Assembly (NCBI GenBank): GCA_965214125.1
Contig: CBDCBA010000034.1
Location: 1-64,000 of the forward strand
Direction: 5' to 3'
DNA length: 64,000 bases
DNA from: CBDCBA01 sp965214125
Lineage (GTDB): Bacteria > Planctomycetota > Phycisphaerae > Tepidisphaerales > Tepidisphaeraceae
Part shown: piece after piece, positions 43,424 to 53,375 of the stretch
How the letters are laid out: each line of letters opens with the position of its first letter
Numbering within the stretch: the stretch's first letter is position 1
Program-made: the position numbers and the translations under genes
The notes under the pieces: generated by a model
What the model was told of the DNA's origin: nothing
The model's input: only the letters and a program-made list of their open reading frames with translations
The model's database searches: none

Positions 43424-45304
43424 TCATTCGTACCGCACATCATCCAGGTAAAACATCACCGCCTCGCCCTGGCCCGGCAGGGAGAAGCGGAAGCCGCTCT
43501 TGATCCGCGAGAGGTCGGCCTCGGAGAGGTCCACCTCGTACTGCTTCCAATCCGCGGTGAGTTCCACGTCGATGCCGACGTCGGCGGTGTCGAAGAACGG
43601 CTGGTCGTTCTTGATCCCGCCCAGACCGAAGGTGACGCGCTCGCCGCCCTTGCCGCCGCGTGCCCAGAACGTGAGCCTGGTCGCTTCGTTCAAATCGAGG
43701 CCGCCGTCCTGCGCGCCCCAGTCATTGGCGGGGCTCTGCCAGGCGACGCCGCCCCAGCCGTCGGGCTTGTCGAACATTACGCGCAGGCAGGTCTCGCCGC
43801 TGCGGGGGTTGTTCTTCGAGGCCTCGTTCATGGAGATGGCGTCGTGATCGCCCATGTAGCCGCTTGGCACGAATGCCGACTGCGGTTGGTCGTCGCCGAG
43901 GACGATGTAGGGCAACTCGGGCCTGGGGCGACCCTTCACCGCAGGCTCGGGCTTCTTGTCTGCGCCGTTGTCCATCGCGCCGCCATCCTCCTGCCGCGCG
44001 GCGGGGCCGCCCTCGACGAAGAGCGGCAGGTTCGCCACCGCCGCCGCACCGCGGCCGTCGCGTGCGACGGCGTAGAGGCGGTAGACGCCCGGCTCGTCCG
44101 GCAGCGTGATCGTGACGCTGCGGCCACCGACGGCGAGCGCGTCGGGATACTCGGGCAGTTCCGGCTGGGTGTCGCCGCCGGTGAAGTACGTTTCCTGCTC
44201 GCCCGTGAGCGTCCACTCGATCTCGACGGCGTCGCCGTCGGGATCGTCGGCGGAAACCTTGACGTGAAGCTGGTCGCCCGCCTCGGCCGACGTCGACCCG
44301 GAGGCGACCTCCAGCGGCTCGATCGTCGGGCAGTGGTTGTCGACACTGCCGCCCCACACCTTCGCCAGCGCGTCGACACCGCCGAGCTTGCTGCCGTCGT
44401 GCAGGAACAGGCCGAACCACGTGCTGGTCGCCTCGCGCTTGGCGCCCCACGTGAAGGCGAAGGAGCCGAGGTTCAGCTCGGCGTCCTGCTCGAGCCGCTC
44501 GTAGACGTTGGCATAAATGTCGGCCTTCTGCGTGCTCGTCAGTTCCTCGGCGGCATCGAAGGCGTTGCGGCCGACCTCCCAGGTGCCGGGCGGGCCGAAC
44601 TCCGTGACGACGTACGGCTTGGGCTCGAACCCCTCGGGAACGTTCGCCCGGTAACGCTGCGGCAGCGACAGCGAGCCGGCGTAGGAGTTGATACCGACCA
44701 CGTCGATGCTCGGGCAAAGCCGGTGAACGTTCTGCACCCGGCTGCCGCCGACCTCAGCCATCACCGTCATCGTCGGGTGGTCGGGGTCCAGCCGCTTCGT
44801 GAGCGCCGCCACCGACTCGACATGCGACCAGATGGCCGCGTCGTCGCCGTTGCCAAAGCCCTCCATCTCGTTGCCAAGCGACCACGCAAGCAACGCCGGG
44901 TGGTCCTTGTAGGTCTCGACGGCCTCGCGCACGTGGGCGAACTGTGCGGCAACCTTGGCGTCGTCGTTGTAGTCGAAGCCGTGCCGCTCGTGCTGCAACC
45001 AGACGCCGAGCACGACCTGAAGGCCATTGGCGTGGGCGGCGTCGAGGAGGTCTTGCGTCTCGTCGCCGACGCCCCACGTGCGAATGGCGTTGGCGCCGCT
45101 CTTGGCGAGCAGTTCGAGGTCGCCCGACCCACCGGCCCCTTTGATGCGCATCGGCTGGCCATCGACGACGAAAACGGCATCGCCGTCGCCCGTGCGGACC
45201 TCGACGTGCTCGCCCGCCTGGGCCGACGCGGCAACGCTCGCAACAACGCCGGCGGCAATCAGAACGAGGCGGCGGACACAACGGTGGTTCACGTTCGGAT
45301 TCAT
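43424..45304 (-). CDS. Secreted clan GH-A glycosidase (GH2/GH5-like) with PKD-like and carbohydrate-binding domains
   Basis: 626 residues from ATG 45304. The signal peptide RRLVLIAAGVVASVAASAQA is cleaved near residue 30. Domain 1 (about 35-300) is a TIM barrel with the acid/base Glu146 in WSLGNEMEG and the nucleophile Glu235 in VVTEFGPPG, the GH-A pattern. Domain 2 (about 320-430) is a PKD-like beta sandwich (ADDPDGDAVEIEWTLTGEQ). Domain 3 (about 470-626) resembles CBM11-type carbohydrate-binding modules, ending EAVMFYLDDVRYE. It probably acts outside the cell on a beta-linked polysaccharide. The exact family needs a profile search. Confidence 0.85.
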   Translation of the reverse strand: MNPNVNHRCVRRLVLIAAGVVASVAASAQAGEHVEVRTGDGDAVFVVDGQPMRIKGAGGSGDLELLAKSGANAIRTWGVGDETQDLLDAAHANGLQVVLGVWLQHERHGFDYNDDAKVAAQFAHVREAVETYKDHPALLAWSLGNEMEGFGNGDDAAIWSHVESVAALTKRLDPDHPTMTVMAEVGGSRVQNVHRLCPSIDVVGINSYAGSLSLPQRYRANVPEGFEPKPYVVTEFGPPGTWEVGRNAFDAAEELTSTQKADIYANVYERLEQDAELNLGSFAFTWGAKREATSTWFGLFLHDGSKLGGVDALAKVWGGSVDNHCPTIEPLEVASGSTSAEAGDQLHVKVSADDPDGDAVEIEWTLTGEQETYFTGGDTQPELPEYPDALAVGGRSVTITLPDEPGVYRLYAVARDGRGAAAVANLPLFVEGGPAARQEDGGAMDNGADKKPEPAVKGRPRPELPYIVLGDDQPQSAFVPSGYMGDHDAISMNEASKNNPRSGETCLRVMFDKPDGWGGVAWQSPANDWGAQDGGLDLNEATRLTFWARGGKGGERVTFGLGGIKNDQPFFDTADVGIDVELTADWKQYEVDLSEADLSRIKSGFRFSLPGQGEAVMFYLDDVRYE

Positions 45305-45426
45305 CACGAAGTCAGCAAAAATGGAACGAGGTGGAACATCGGAAACGGGACGACGCACTCGCGTACGCCGCCCCGCGGAGGAGGAGCAAGTTCGGCAGCA
45401 CGCCGAGCGGGCAGCGGCGGGCGGCG

Positions 45427-45933
45427 CTACGGGATGATTGCCACCAGCCGCGCGTCGTGTCCTTCGGGGCATTGCGGCGTCTGGATGGCCGCGACGGCGC
45501 CGCGGTCGTCGCCGCGAGTCCAACCGGCATCGGCAGGCCTCTTGAACTCCCGACCGGCACCGTTGACCAGCGCCAACATGCGTCCGTCGGGGCGGCCTTG
45601 GGTGCTGCGAATCTTCGTCGCCGCCTCCTTGCCCTCGTCGGTGTAACGCTCGAGGTGGTTGGCGAACTCATGCCCCTCACAGCGATAGACAAATGCCGCG
45701 ACCGCCGCTTTGCCGTCGTGGTCAAAGGGCGGCAAGCGGGAGGCGTCGTCCTTGAACCACGTGTTGCCGTCGTCGGTGGAGTAGAAAGCGGACCTGTCGT
45801 CGGCGTCGGTTACGGTGCTCCCGCCGCCAAAGGCGAGCCAGGCGCCGATACCGATTGCAACAAGGGCCGCCACGCCCACAATCGCGGCGACGATCGCCGG
45901 GTTGTCATTCATGCGATCACGCAGTGTGGCCAT
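45427..45933 (-). CDS. Single-helix membrane protein of unknown function
   Basis: 168 residues. One helix (AIVAAIVGVAALVAIGIGAW) follows a charged N-terminus. The extracytoplasmic part contains AFYSTDDGNTWFKDDASRLP and PFDHDGKAAVAAFVYRCEGH. The phrase FYSTDDG-x-TWF is common in uncharacterised planctomycete proteins that sit beside pseudopilin genes, as here. There are two Cys residues. No enzyme motif was recognised. It lies between the glycosidase and a pseudopilin gene, all on the same strand. Confidence 0.75.
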   Translation of the reverse strand: MATLRDRMNDNPAIVAAIVGVAALVAIGIGAWLAFGGGSTVTDADDRSAFYSTDDGNTWFKDDASRLPPFDHDGKAAVAAFVYRCEGHEFANHLERYTDEGKEAATKIRSTQGRPDGRMLALVNGAGREFKRPADAGWTRGDDRGAVAAIQTPQCPEGHDARLVAIIP

Positions 45934-46048
45934 GCGGACTCCGGCAGAACAAGGGGCATCGGGACAGCCGTTCGGCCCGCCGATCGAAAGCGGCGGACCG
46001 AGCGGAGGAGGATAGCGTTCGATCTCGAAAGTGAGACCTTACGGCAAT

Positions 46049-47014
46049 CTACTGGTTCGGCCGGTCGATCGCCGGGACGATGATGTTGCGGCGGAGCAGT
46101 TGCGACTCGCCCTGGCCCGAGTCGCCGGGGCCGAGGTAGCGCAAAGGCTCGACGTGTCCGTCGGCGAAGAGGAAGTTGCCCGACTCGTTGCCCTTGTGGC
46201 GGAAGCGTGGGTTGCCGCCGTTGCCGCCACCCCAGGTTTGGGCGTCGGTGTTGTTGCCGACGATCACGGGCGAGTTCATGTCGATGCCCGCCGCTTCGGC
46301 GAGGTGCTGCTTCATGAAGTGGTCGTACCAGAACCGATCCGCGTCGAGACGGTAAGCCTGCGGCGACGCATTGAAGCCGTTCTCGCCGATCTGCGCGCCG
46401 TCGAAGATCGTGATGATTTCCGTCGCGTTCGGAATCTGCGTGATCTTGTACGGCTTGAGATTCGTCACCCAGCCGGTCGGTCCGACGTCCGGACCGCTCC
46501 ACTCGTCGATGTTGGGCATCACGCGCGGGTGCGTCGAGAAGTGGACGAACGCGGCCTCGCCGCCGGCGCCATCCGCGGTGGTGACGGTCATGCCGTCAGC
46601 CTCCACCGTGTCCAGGTCGGCGAAGATGCCGCGCGTGCCGTTGCGTGAGGCCTCCTGATCCTCCCAGTTCACGCCCGCCTGACCCATCGCGTTGGCGAGC
46701 AGCACGGTCCAGTCGGTGCCCTTCTCCGGATCGCGCACATCACCGGACCAGCCGTTGAGCACGCCGTCAAAGGTGCCGATCGGCAGAAAGCCGTTGTTGT
46801 CGTTGATGTAGAACGCCTGCCCCATGCCGAACTGGCGCATGTTCGACATGCAGACCAAGCTGTTGGCGGCCTGGCGGGCGCTGCTGAGCGTCGGCAGCAG
46901 GATGCCGATCAAGAGGGCGATAATGCCGATGACGACGAGCAGCTCGACGAGCGTGAACGCGCGGCGGACAACGGTGCAGCCGCGACCGCGGCCGGTGGAA
47001 ACGTGCTGGTGCAC
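46049..47014 (-). CDS. Type II pseudopilin-like protein (prepilin-type N-terminal domain)
   Basis: 321 residues. The GTG start at 47014 is preceded by gaggagg at 6 bases, a strong ribosome binding site. The prepilin signal is VVRRAFTLVELLVVIGIIAL followed by LIGILLPTLSSARQAAN, with cleavage expected before Phe. The C-terminal domain has CMSNMRQFGMGQAFYINDNN and the end HKGNESGNFLFADGHVEPLR, which is the planctomycete N-F-x-F-A-D-G-H signature. The frame is intact. It may form part of a pseudopilus or surface filament, though planctomycetes carry dozens of such genes and the individual role is unknown. Confidence 0.9.
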   Translation of the reverse strand: MHQHVSTGRGRGCTVVRRAFTLVELLVVIGIIALLIGILLPTLSSARQAANSLVCMSNMRQFGMGQAFYINDNNGFLPIGTFDGVLNGWSGDVRDPEKGTDWTVLLANAMGQAGVNWEDQEASRNGTRGIFADLDTVEADGMTVTTADGAGGEAAFVHFSTHPRVMPNIDEWSGPDVGPTGWVTNLKPYKITQIPNATEIITIFDGAQIGENGFNASPQAYRLDADRFWYDHFMKQHLAEAAGIDMNSPVIVGNNTDAQTWGGGNGGNPRFRHKGNESGNFLFADGHVEPLRYLGPGDSGQGESQLLRRNIIVPAIDRPNQ

Positions 47015-47270
47015 AGGATGCCTCCTCACAAGGTGATTGTTCTCGACGCCGGCGAACCGGGCCGCAACCAGCCGCCCTCCATCCCGGCACACACGGCCGA
47101 GAAGCGACTGGTACAGTTCCAGAGTACAGGAACCTCCCGTCCCTGTCAACCATTCGTTGCAACACGCGATGAGGTTCGCGCAAATACGCAGGCGCGCAGC
47201 AGCAACCCCGGCGGACGGTTCGAGGAAACCGCCGCCTTCAGCTCGATTCGACTTGCGTTTGGAGGGACGC
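47015..47270. other. Intergenic stretch between pseudopilin and fliM
   Basis: About 255 bases upstream of the pseudopilin start and downstream of fliM. Beyond the gaggagg ribosome binding site near 47024, no feature was recognised. Confidence 0.4.
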
Positions 47271-48335
47271 TCACTCCGCCGTGGCGACTGCTGCGGCCGC
47301 TTCAGTGGCGAGCGTCGTCTCGGTCGGCTGCTGAACGACGCGGGTGATGCGCACCGCCTTCTTCTGCCGGAACTGTCCCAGCTTGCCCACGAACTTCTTC
47401 CGCCCCTCGATCGACACGCTCAGCTCCGACTTGATCGGCTTCTCCGTTGTGATCACGTCGCCCGGCCGCAGCGCGAGGAGCTCGCTCAGGGTCATGCTCG
47501 TCTGCGCCAGCGTCGCCCGCAAATCGACGGCGGCCACCTTCAGCCCACCCTTGAGGCGATCGAGATCCCCCTCGTCACCGGGCTTTTTCTTTTTCTCGTT
47601 GGTGAGCCAGCTTTGCTGGTTCACGCGGCTCATCATTGGCTCCATCGTCCCGTACGGGATGCACAACGCCATCGTGCCCGCGCGGTGCCCGAGCTTGATC
47701 TCGAGACCGACGACCACCACGGTCTCGTTCGGCGGGACGATCTGCACGAGTTGCGGGTTGCTTTCGAAGCCGTCGATGTTGAACGCCGTTGGCAGCAGTT
47801 GGCTCCACGCCTCGCCGAGGTGGTGCGTGGCACGGTCGGTGACGCGTTGGATCAGGCGTTGCTCAATTTGCGTGAGCGGGCGCTGCGGGATGAAGAGCTC
47901 GGCGTTGCTGCCGCCGAGCAGGCGGTCGATGATCGGGTAGACGATCAGCGGGCTCATCTCCAGGCAAAGCTGCCCGTCGAGCGTATCGCTGCCGAGCAGG
48001 TTGAAGCAGGTGGGGTTCGGCAGCGAGTGGATGAACTCGCTGTAGGTGAGCTGTTCGATGTGGCTGACGCTGACCTCCACGATCGTGCGGAGGAAGCCGC
48101 TCAGGCTCGCGCCGAAGTTGCGGGCAAAGGCGTCGTGGACGGTGGCCAGCGCGCGGGTCTGCTCCTTGCCGACGCGCTCGGGGCGGCGAAAGTCGTAGGT
48201 CTGCACGTCGAGCTCCCGCCCCGCGTCCGCGTCGTCGGCAAAGCCCACGCCCGCCCGCCCACCACCACTGCCACCACTGCCGTCGACGGCGTTCAGCAGG
48301 GCGTCAATCTCGCTTTGGTCGAGGATGTCCGACAA
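47271..48335 (-). CDS. fliM: Flagellar motor switch protein FliM
   Basis: 354 residues. The N-terminus MSDILDQSEIDALLNAVDG is the CheY-binding segment typical of FliM. After a Gly/Ser spacer the middle domain carries YDFRRPERVGKEQTRALATV and FAPNFSL-like FARNFGASLSGFLRT. The C-terminal SpoA/FliN-like domain carries VDLRATLAQTSMTLSELLAL and RPGDVITTEKPIKSELSVSI. It sits in the rotor C-ring and sets rotation direction. No other flagellar gene is in the window, so fliM stands alone here. It is divergent from the aminotransferase with 86 bases between starts. Confidence 0.95.
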   Translation of the reverse strand: MSDILDQSEIDALLNAVDGSGGSGGGRAGVGFADDADAGRELDVQTYDFRRPERVGKEQTRALATVHDAFARNFGASLSGFLRTIVEVSVSHIEQLTYSEFIHSLPNPTCFNLLGSDTLDGQLCLEMSPLIVYPIIDRLLGGSNAELFIPQRPLTQIEQRLIQRVTDRATHHLGEAWSQLLPTAFNIDGFESNPQLVQIVPPNETVVVVGLEIKLGHRAGTMALCIPYGTMEPMMSRVNQQSWLTNEKKKKPGDEGDLDRLKGGLKVAAVDLRATLAQTSMTLSELLALRPGDVITTEKPIKSELSVSIEGRKKFVGKLGQFRQKKAVRITRVVQQPTETTLATEAAAAVATAE

Positions 48336-48421
48336 ACGAGTCCCTTCCGTGGGTACAAACTGCTCGGCCGAGGGCGGCGCGGATCCGTCCGCGCGGCAGG
48401 TCCGTAGCGAGATTATCGGTC

Positions 48422-49834
48422 GTGGCCGCGTCCGTCCAACAGCCGGCGGGCGAAACTGCCGATGCTGCCACCGTGGCCAGCCTCCTACAGACGCCGCCTG
48501 GCCCGGCCCGGTTCAACCCCTGCCACAGCGTGACGCACCTGCCCGCCTCCGATCGCCACCTGCGCCGCGCCCACCGGCTCATCCCCGGCGCCGCCCACAC
48601 GTATGCCAAGGGGGACGACCAATACCCCGACGGCCTCGCCCCGGTCATCGCCCGTGGCAAGGGCTGCCGCGTCTGGGATCTCGACGGCAACGAGTACCTT
48701 GAGTTCGGCAGCGGCGTGCGCAGCGTCACCCTCGGCCACGGGCACCGGCGCGTCTGCGAGGCGGCGCAGCGGGCGCTGTGGGACGGCACCAACTTTGCCC
48801 GCCCCGCCGCCATCGAGCTCGAGGCGGCCGAGGCGTTCCTCCGCTGCGTCCCTTCGGCCGACATGGTCAAGTTCGCCAAAAACGGCTCCGACGCCACCAC
48901 CGCCGCCATCAAGCTCGCCCGCGCCGTCACCGGCAAGACGAAGGTCGCCGTCTGCCGCGATCAGCCCTTTTTCAGCGTCGACGACTGGTTTATCAGCACC
49001 GTCGACATGGCCGCGGGCATTCCCGAGGACGTCGGCCCGCACACGGTCGGCTTCCCGTTCAACGACGCCGACGCGTTGGAACAGGTGCTGCAAGCCGGCG
49101 ACGTCGCCTGCGTGATGATGGAGGCCGAACGCGACGAGCCGCCGGCCCCGGGCTACCTCGCGGCCGTCCGCAAGCTCTGCGACGCCTACGGCTGTTTGCT
49201 CGTGATCGACGAGACGATCAGCGGCTTTCGCCTGCACGTCGGCGGCGCCCACACGCTGCACGGTGTCACGCCCGACCTTTCTACCTACGGCAAGGGGATG
49301 GCCAACGGTTTTAGCGTTTCGGCGCTGGCGGGCCGGCGCGAGTTCATGGAGCGCGGCGGGCTGACAACCGACCGGGAGCGCGTCTTCCTGCTCAGCCTGA
49401 CGCACGGCGGCGAAACGCACTGCCTCGCGGCCGCCATCGCGACGATGGAAGAGGTCCGCGAACGCGACGTGCCGAGCCAGCTCGCGACGAACGGCCAACG
49501 CTTTGCGGAGCAGGTGAACGACGCCGCCCGCGCCGCCGGCGTCTTCGAGCACTTCCACGTCGTCGGCCACCCGAGCAACCTGATTTACGTGACCAAGGGG
49601 CCCGACGGCCAGCGCAGCCAAGCGTTTCGCACGCTGTTCCTTCAGGAGACGCTCAAACGCGGCCTGCTCGCGCCGAACCTGGTGATCGGCCAGAGCCACA
49701 CGGAAGCCGACCTCACCGCCGCCGCCGACCGCATCGCCGATGCCCTGCCGATCTACCGGGCCGCGCTCGAAGACGGCGTCGAGCACCACCTCGCGGGTAG
49801 GCCGGTTCAGCCGGTGTTCCGGCGGTTCAATTGA
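48422..49834 (+). CDS. Class III aminotransferase, glutamate-1-semialdehyde aminomutase-like
   Basis: 470 residues from a GTG start; no ATG is available near the N-terminus. The PLP-fold motifs are present: RGKGCRVWDLDGNEYLEFGS, VKFAKNGSDATTAAIKLARA (phosphate contact), LLVIDETISGFR (Asp/Glu near the ring nitrogen) and STYGKGMANGF (Schiff-base Lys). This matches the HemL-like subgroup. However, the sequence differs from true HemL at several places (MMEAERDEPP in place of the usual V-E-P segment), and a specialised sugar or amino-acid aminotransferase is possible. It overlaps the next gene tail-to-tail by 8 bases. Confidence 0.85.
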   Translation: MAASVQQPAGETADAATVASLLQTPPGPARFNPCHSVTHLPASDRHLRRAHRLIPGAAHTYAKGDDQYPDGLAPVIARGKGCRVWDLDGNEYLEFGSGVRSVTLGHGHRRVCEAAQRALWDGTNFARPAAIELEAAEAFLRCVPSADMVKFAKNGSDATTAAIKLARAVTGKTKVAVCRDQPFFSVDDWFISTVDMAAGIPEDVGPHTVGFPFNDADALEQVLQAGDVACVMMEAERDEPPAPGYLAAVRKLCDAYGCLLVIDETISGFRLHVGGAHTLHGVTPDLSTYGKGMANGFSVSALAGRREFMERGGLTTDRERVFLLSLTHGGETHCLAAAIATMEEVRERDVPSQLATNGQRFAEQVNDAARAAGVFEHFHVVGHPSNLIYVTKGPDGQRSQAFRTLFLQETLKRGLLAPNLVIGQSHTEADLTAAADRIADALPIYRAALEDGVEHHLAGRPVQPVFRRFN

Positions 49835-52800
49835 CGCGAAGTTCCCGGAGGCGCAGCTTGCGGAAGCGGACCTCGTGCGGCGTTTCATCCGCGCCGACGC
49901 CGTGGACTTGAAGGGCGATGTGGCCGTTGCGGAAGCCATCGAACAGCGTCCGCGCGGCCGGCACGCCGTTGATCCACGTGCGGATCAGCGGGCCTTCGGC
50001 AACGACGTCGACACGGTTCCAGTCGCCCGGCTTCCACGCGTCGCGGGCGGCGGGGTTGTCGACCAGCGGCGCGATCCACCCGCCGAGCCCTTCGCCGTAG
50101 ATGCCGCCGGAAAAGGCGCGGTTGCTTGGGTCGACCTCCACCTGCGGCCCGGTCACGCGGCCGTCGCGTTGATCGAAGCCGCCGCGCACGACGCTGCGAA
50201 TCTGCACGCCGCTGTTGAGCGAGTCGCTCCGGACTTCGTACGACAACTCGAAGTCGTCGTAGGTATCCTCGGTGACGAGAAACGTGTTGCCGCCGGCGTT
50301 GGGGACGCTCCTGCCGACCACGGTGTCGCCGTCGCGTGCGAAGGTCGCCCGGCCGCCGCGAATGACGAAGCCGTCGAGGCCGTCGCCGGACAGGAAAGGC
50401 GTCCATTCGCCCGGCGTGTAATCGTCATCCTCAATGGGTTGAACCCAGACGTTCCGGTAGCGTACCGGCCCGTCGGCCTGCGACGAGTGGTCCTGGAAGT
50501 AGAGCGGCCCGACCTGGTAATCGAGCCCGTCGGCCGGCTGCTCGCCCCCCGCAGCGGCCGCGCCGGTGGGGCCGGGAATGGCCAGGTTCTCGTGGATCAG
50601 CCGGCCGTTCCAGTAGACGGTGATGCGGGCGTCGGCGGTCTTGTCGCCGTCGTCGTCGAAGCGCGGGGCTTGGAACCAGATGTCGTACGCCTGCCACGTG
50701 CCGGGGCCGGTCGAGGCGTTAACCGCCGGGGCGGCCACCTTGTAGATCGCGCCCGCTTCATCATCTTCGACGGGCCTGCCCAGTTCGTCGGCCGCGAGGG
50801 TGCCGAGCACCTGGACTTCGTAGCGATCTTGCAGGTAGACGCCGCTGTTGCCCGCCTGCTGCCCCTCGCCACCGGGCGGGGCGAACCACTCGACGTGGAG
50901 TCGCACGTCGCCGAAGTTCGCGGCGCTGACGAGCGGCCCCTGCCCCGTCACGGCCACGCCCTCGGCCGGGTCCATCTCCATGAGCTCGTCCTGCGTGATC
51001 GCCCCGCCGCGCGGCATGTGACGCTGCTCATCCGTCCGCCGGAACATCGCCCCTGCGTGCGTTCGGCCGATAAGCGTCACACTCTTCGCCGGCGCGATCG
51101 CCCCGACTCCAACGCCGCGCGGAGCGTCGGCCGCGGGAATCTGGTTCAGCGTGTAGTACGCCTCCGTCGACCAGATGCGCTCGCCGTCGGTCGAGGTCGG
51201 ATCGGTGCGCAGGCGAACGACGTGGCCCGGCTTCAGGCCGGGCACGGTGATCGCGACGCTGCGGCCGTCCTCGCTCGGCCGGGCATCGGCGACCTCGAGC
51301 GACTGCACGCCGAGCTTTGGTCCGCCGTAACGCACCGTCGGCTCGTACCGCCACTGCGTTGCCTGAAAGTTGGCCGCATCCGCGAGCCAGGTCGGATCAA
51401 CCGGCTTCGTGAAGCGAATCTCGAAGCCATTCGGCATCGCGGAAACGCTGTGCATCTCGAACGTCTGCTTGCCGTTGGGAACGAGCCGCTGCACGCCATG
51501 CTGCGTGCCGCGCCAACTCCAGTTGCCCGCCGCCCCGATGCCGCCGATGATGATCGAGCCGTCCTTGTCGAGAATCATCCGGTTGACGCCGACCTCGAAT
51601 CCCTGGCTGAACCGGAACGCCGCCCCCTGCCACTGGCCGTTCACTTTTTCCAGGAACAGCCGGCGAATCCCGCCGGCCGTCAGCTCGCCGAGCAACATCT
51701 GCCCAGCGTACGGCCCGCTCTCGATCAGGCGCGGCTGCGTCGGAGAATTGACGAACTCGTTGTGCGGCAGCAGAAAGCTTGCCGGCGTCCGCGGCTGCTG
51801 CGCGAACGCACTCGCGTGCCCGCCGTCGGGCAGCCATTGCTCCAGCTCTTCGACGAAGTTCGGGTTGTTGAAATGGCCGTAGAAATGCCCCTCCTGCACG
51901 TGCGCAAGGTGGCTGGCCGGCATCCACGTGCCTTGGTTGTCGGCGTAGAACAGGTCGCCGTCGGGCCCGAGGCCGATCGTGTTGGGCGTTCGCAGGCCGC
52001 CGGCGTAGACGCGATAGCTTCCCTCCGGATCGTCTGCCTTGGACAAGTCGATCTCCAACACGCACCCGCGCAGCGGATCGTTCGGCGCGGAGTTGTGGCG
52101 CATCCCCTCCCAGCCGGGCGGCGCCATCGCCGTCGAGAGGGCCGTGTAGAGCTTGCCGTCGCGGTGCTCCAAGCCGAAGGTGAACTGGTGGTAGTTCCAG
52201 CTTTGCCACCCGCGGGCGACGTCGCGGTGCGTCTCGAAGTAGCCGTCGCCGTCTTCGTCGACGAGTTCCGTGACCGCCTTGCGCTGCGCGACGAACAGCC
52301 GGCCATCGACCTCGCACAAGCCGCTCGGTTCGTAGAGCCCGTCCGCGACCGACTCCCGCGTCACCGCCGACGGATCATCGGATTTTCCTGGAATCGGCCA
52401 CAATTCGTAGAGCTGGTCGGGGTCTTTGCTCTCGATATCCGGCAGGGCCACCTCCGAGCGTTGCAACGGGCTGAACGTCCCGAGAATCAGCCGCCCGTCC
52501 GCGAGCCGCGTCAGGGCCGACACCTTCAGTTCCATCTCAGGCGGGTGCATGGGCCGCAGGTCGTACGACGGGTGAACGCCCATGAGGGCCTTGCCGTCGC
52601 CCGGCCGATTGGTGCTCGCGAGGCGTTTGGTTCCCGGCGACGTCACCCGCGCCGGCACCGACTCCGTCCGCAGCGCGGCCGCGGGGATCGCCACGAATTC
52701 CTCCACCTCCGGCGGCTGCCACGCGAGTGAAAGCGTGCCGTGCTTCGGGAGAACCGCGTCGAGTGTCACCTCCTGCCACCCCGCCGTCAGCTCGATGGGC

Positions 52801-53177
52801 TCGTCCGCGTCGACCGATCGCCCGCGCACGCGAAGCTCGACCCGCCCGGCCGATTGCGCGGCGAACCAGTAGCGGCCGTCGGTTGGAATCTCCACCTGCG
52901 CCCGGACCCGCACCAGCGCCGGCCACGCCACGTCGGCCAAGGCTTCGCCCATCGCCTCTTCACTCAAGACCGGCACGACCGCGTCGACATTGGGCGTCTG
53001 GTCCGGCGCGAGCGTCGGCACCTGAGCGACCGCCTCGCCGAGCTCGAAGGCCTGCACCGTCGCGCCCGGCTCGGTCGCGGCGGGCGCGAACCCTGTCGCC
53101 AGGATCAGCAGAACCAATGCCGCCACCGCCGGGCAGGCGCGGCGAACGGCGAGAAGGAAGGGGAAACGCGGACGCAT
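49827..53177 (-). CDS. Secreted propeller protein fused to two 3-keto-disaccharide hydrolase (DUF1080) domains
   Basis: 1,116 residues with a signal peptide (RRACPAVAALVLLILATGFA). Residues ~85-160 resemble a PA14-like sandwich (TDGRYWFAAQSAGRVELRVR). Residues ~190-580 form an NHL/PQQ-like propeller related to planctomycete heme-domain proteins (LYEPSGLCEVDGRLFVAQRK, LRTPNTIGLGPDGDLFYADN). Residues ~590-700 are a beta domain (EIRFTKPVDPTWLADAANF). Two DUF1080 domains follow: ~740-900 (GNSGVYLQDRYEVQVLG) and ~930-1110 (NSGVQIRSVVRGGFDQRDGR, ending GADETPHEVRFRKLRLREL). The family acts on 3-keto sugars. The tandem domains suggest degradation of oxidised disaccharides at the cell surface. No haem CxxCH motif was seen. 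Confidence 0.85.
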   Translation of the reverse strand: MRPRFPFLLAVRRACPAVAALVLLILATGFAPAATEPGATVQAFELGEAVAQVPTLAPDQTPNVDAVVPVLSEEAMGEALADVAWPALVRVRAQVEIPTDGRYWFAAQSAGRVELRVRGRSVDADEPIELTAGWQEVTLDAVLPKHGTLSLAWQPPEVEEFVAIPAAALRTESVPARVTSPGTKRLASTNRPGDGKALMGVHPSYDLRPMHPPEMELKVSALTRLADGRLILGTFSPLQRSEVALPDIESKDPDQLYELWPIPGKSDDPSAVTRESVADGLYEPSGLCEVDGRLFVAQRKAVTELVDEDGDGYFETHRDVARGWQSWNYHQFTFGLEHRDGKLYTALSTAMAPPGWEGMRHNSAPNDPLRGCVLEIDLSKADDPEGSYRVYAGGLRTPNTIGLGPDGDLFYADNQGTWMPASHLAHVQEGHFYGHFNNPNFVEELEQWLPDGGHASAFAQQPRTPASFLLPHNEFVNSPTQPRLIESGPYAGQMLLGELTAGGIRRLFLEKVNGQWQGAAFRFSQGFEVGVNRMILDKDGSIIIGGIGAAGNWSWRGTQHGVQRLVPNGKQTFEMHSVSAMPNGFEIRFTKPVDPTWLADAANFQATQWRYEPTVRYGGPKLGVQSLEVADARPSEDGRSVAITVPGLKPGHVVRLRTDPTSTDGERIWSTEAYYTLNQIPAADAPRGVGVGAIAPAKSVTLIGRTHAGAMFRRTDEQRHMPRGGAITQDELMEMDPAEGVAVTGQGPLVSAANFGDVRLHVEWFAPPGGEGQQAGNSGVYLQDRYEVQVLGTLAADELGRPVEDDEAGAIYKVAAPAVNASTGPGTWQAYDIWFQAPRFDDDGDKTADARITVYWNGRLIHENLAIPGPTGAAAAGGEQPADGLDYQVGPLYFQDHSSQADGPVRYRNVWVQPIEDDDYTPGEWTPFLSGDGLDGFVIRGGRATFARDGDTVVGRSVPNAGGNTFLVTEDTYDDFELSYEVRSDSLNSGVQIRSVVRGGFDQRDGRVTGPQVEVDPSNRAFSGGIYGEGLGGWIAPLVDNPAARDAWKPGDWNRVDVVAEGPLIRTWINGVPAARTLFDGFRNGHIALQVHGVGADETPHEVRFRKLRLRELRVN

Positions 53178-53375
53178 TCACCCAGCATAAAGGTTGCCAG
53201 AACTGCGACCAGTGCCGCCGACGAGGTCCCACGCGAGTTGCTTCACGCCAACCGAACCCGCTGTGCGGCGCAGACGTCTCTCTATGGACGCGAAGGGCAT
53301 GGCTGGCTGTCTGCTGCGGCGTCGTGGCGGAGCTGGGCCCCCGCTTCTATGGACTGGCCTTGATAGGATGATCTG

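Noticed and set aside
30439..53204. A shared 14-mer ttgccagaactgcg at 30440 and about 53189 as a common promoter element
   Set aside because: The distances to the start codons differ (about 80 and 13 bases) and no further similarity is seen. Chance matches of 14 bases are expected in a window this size.
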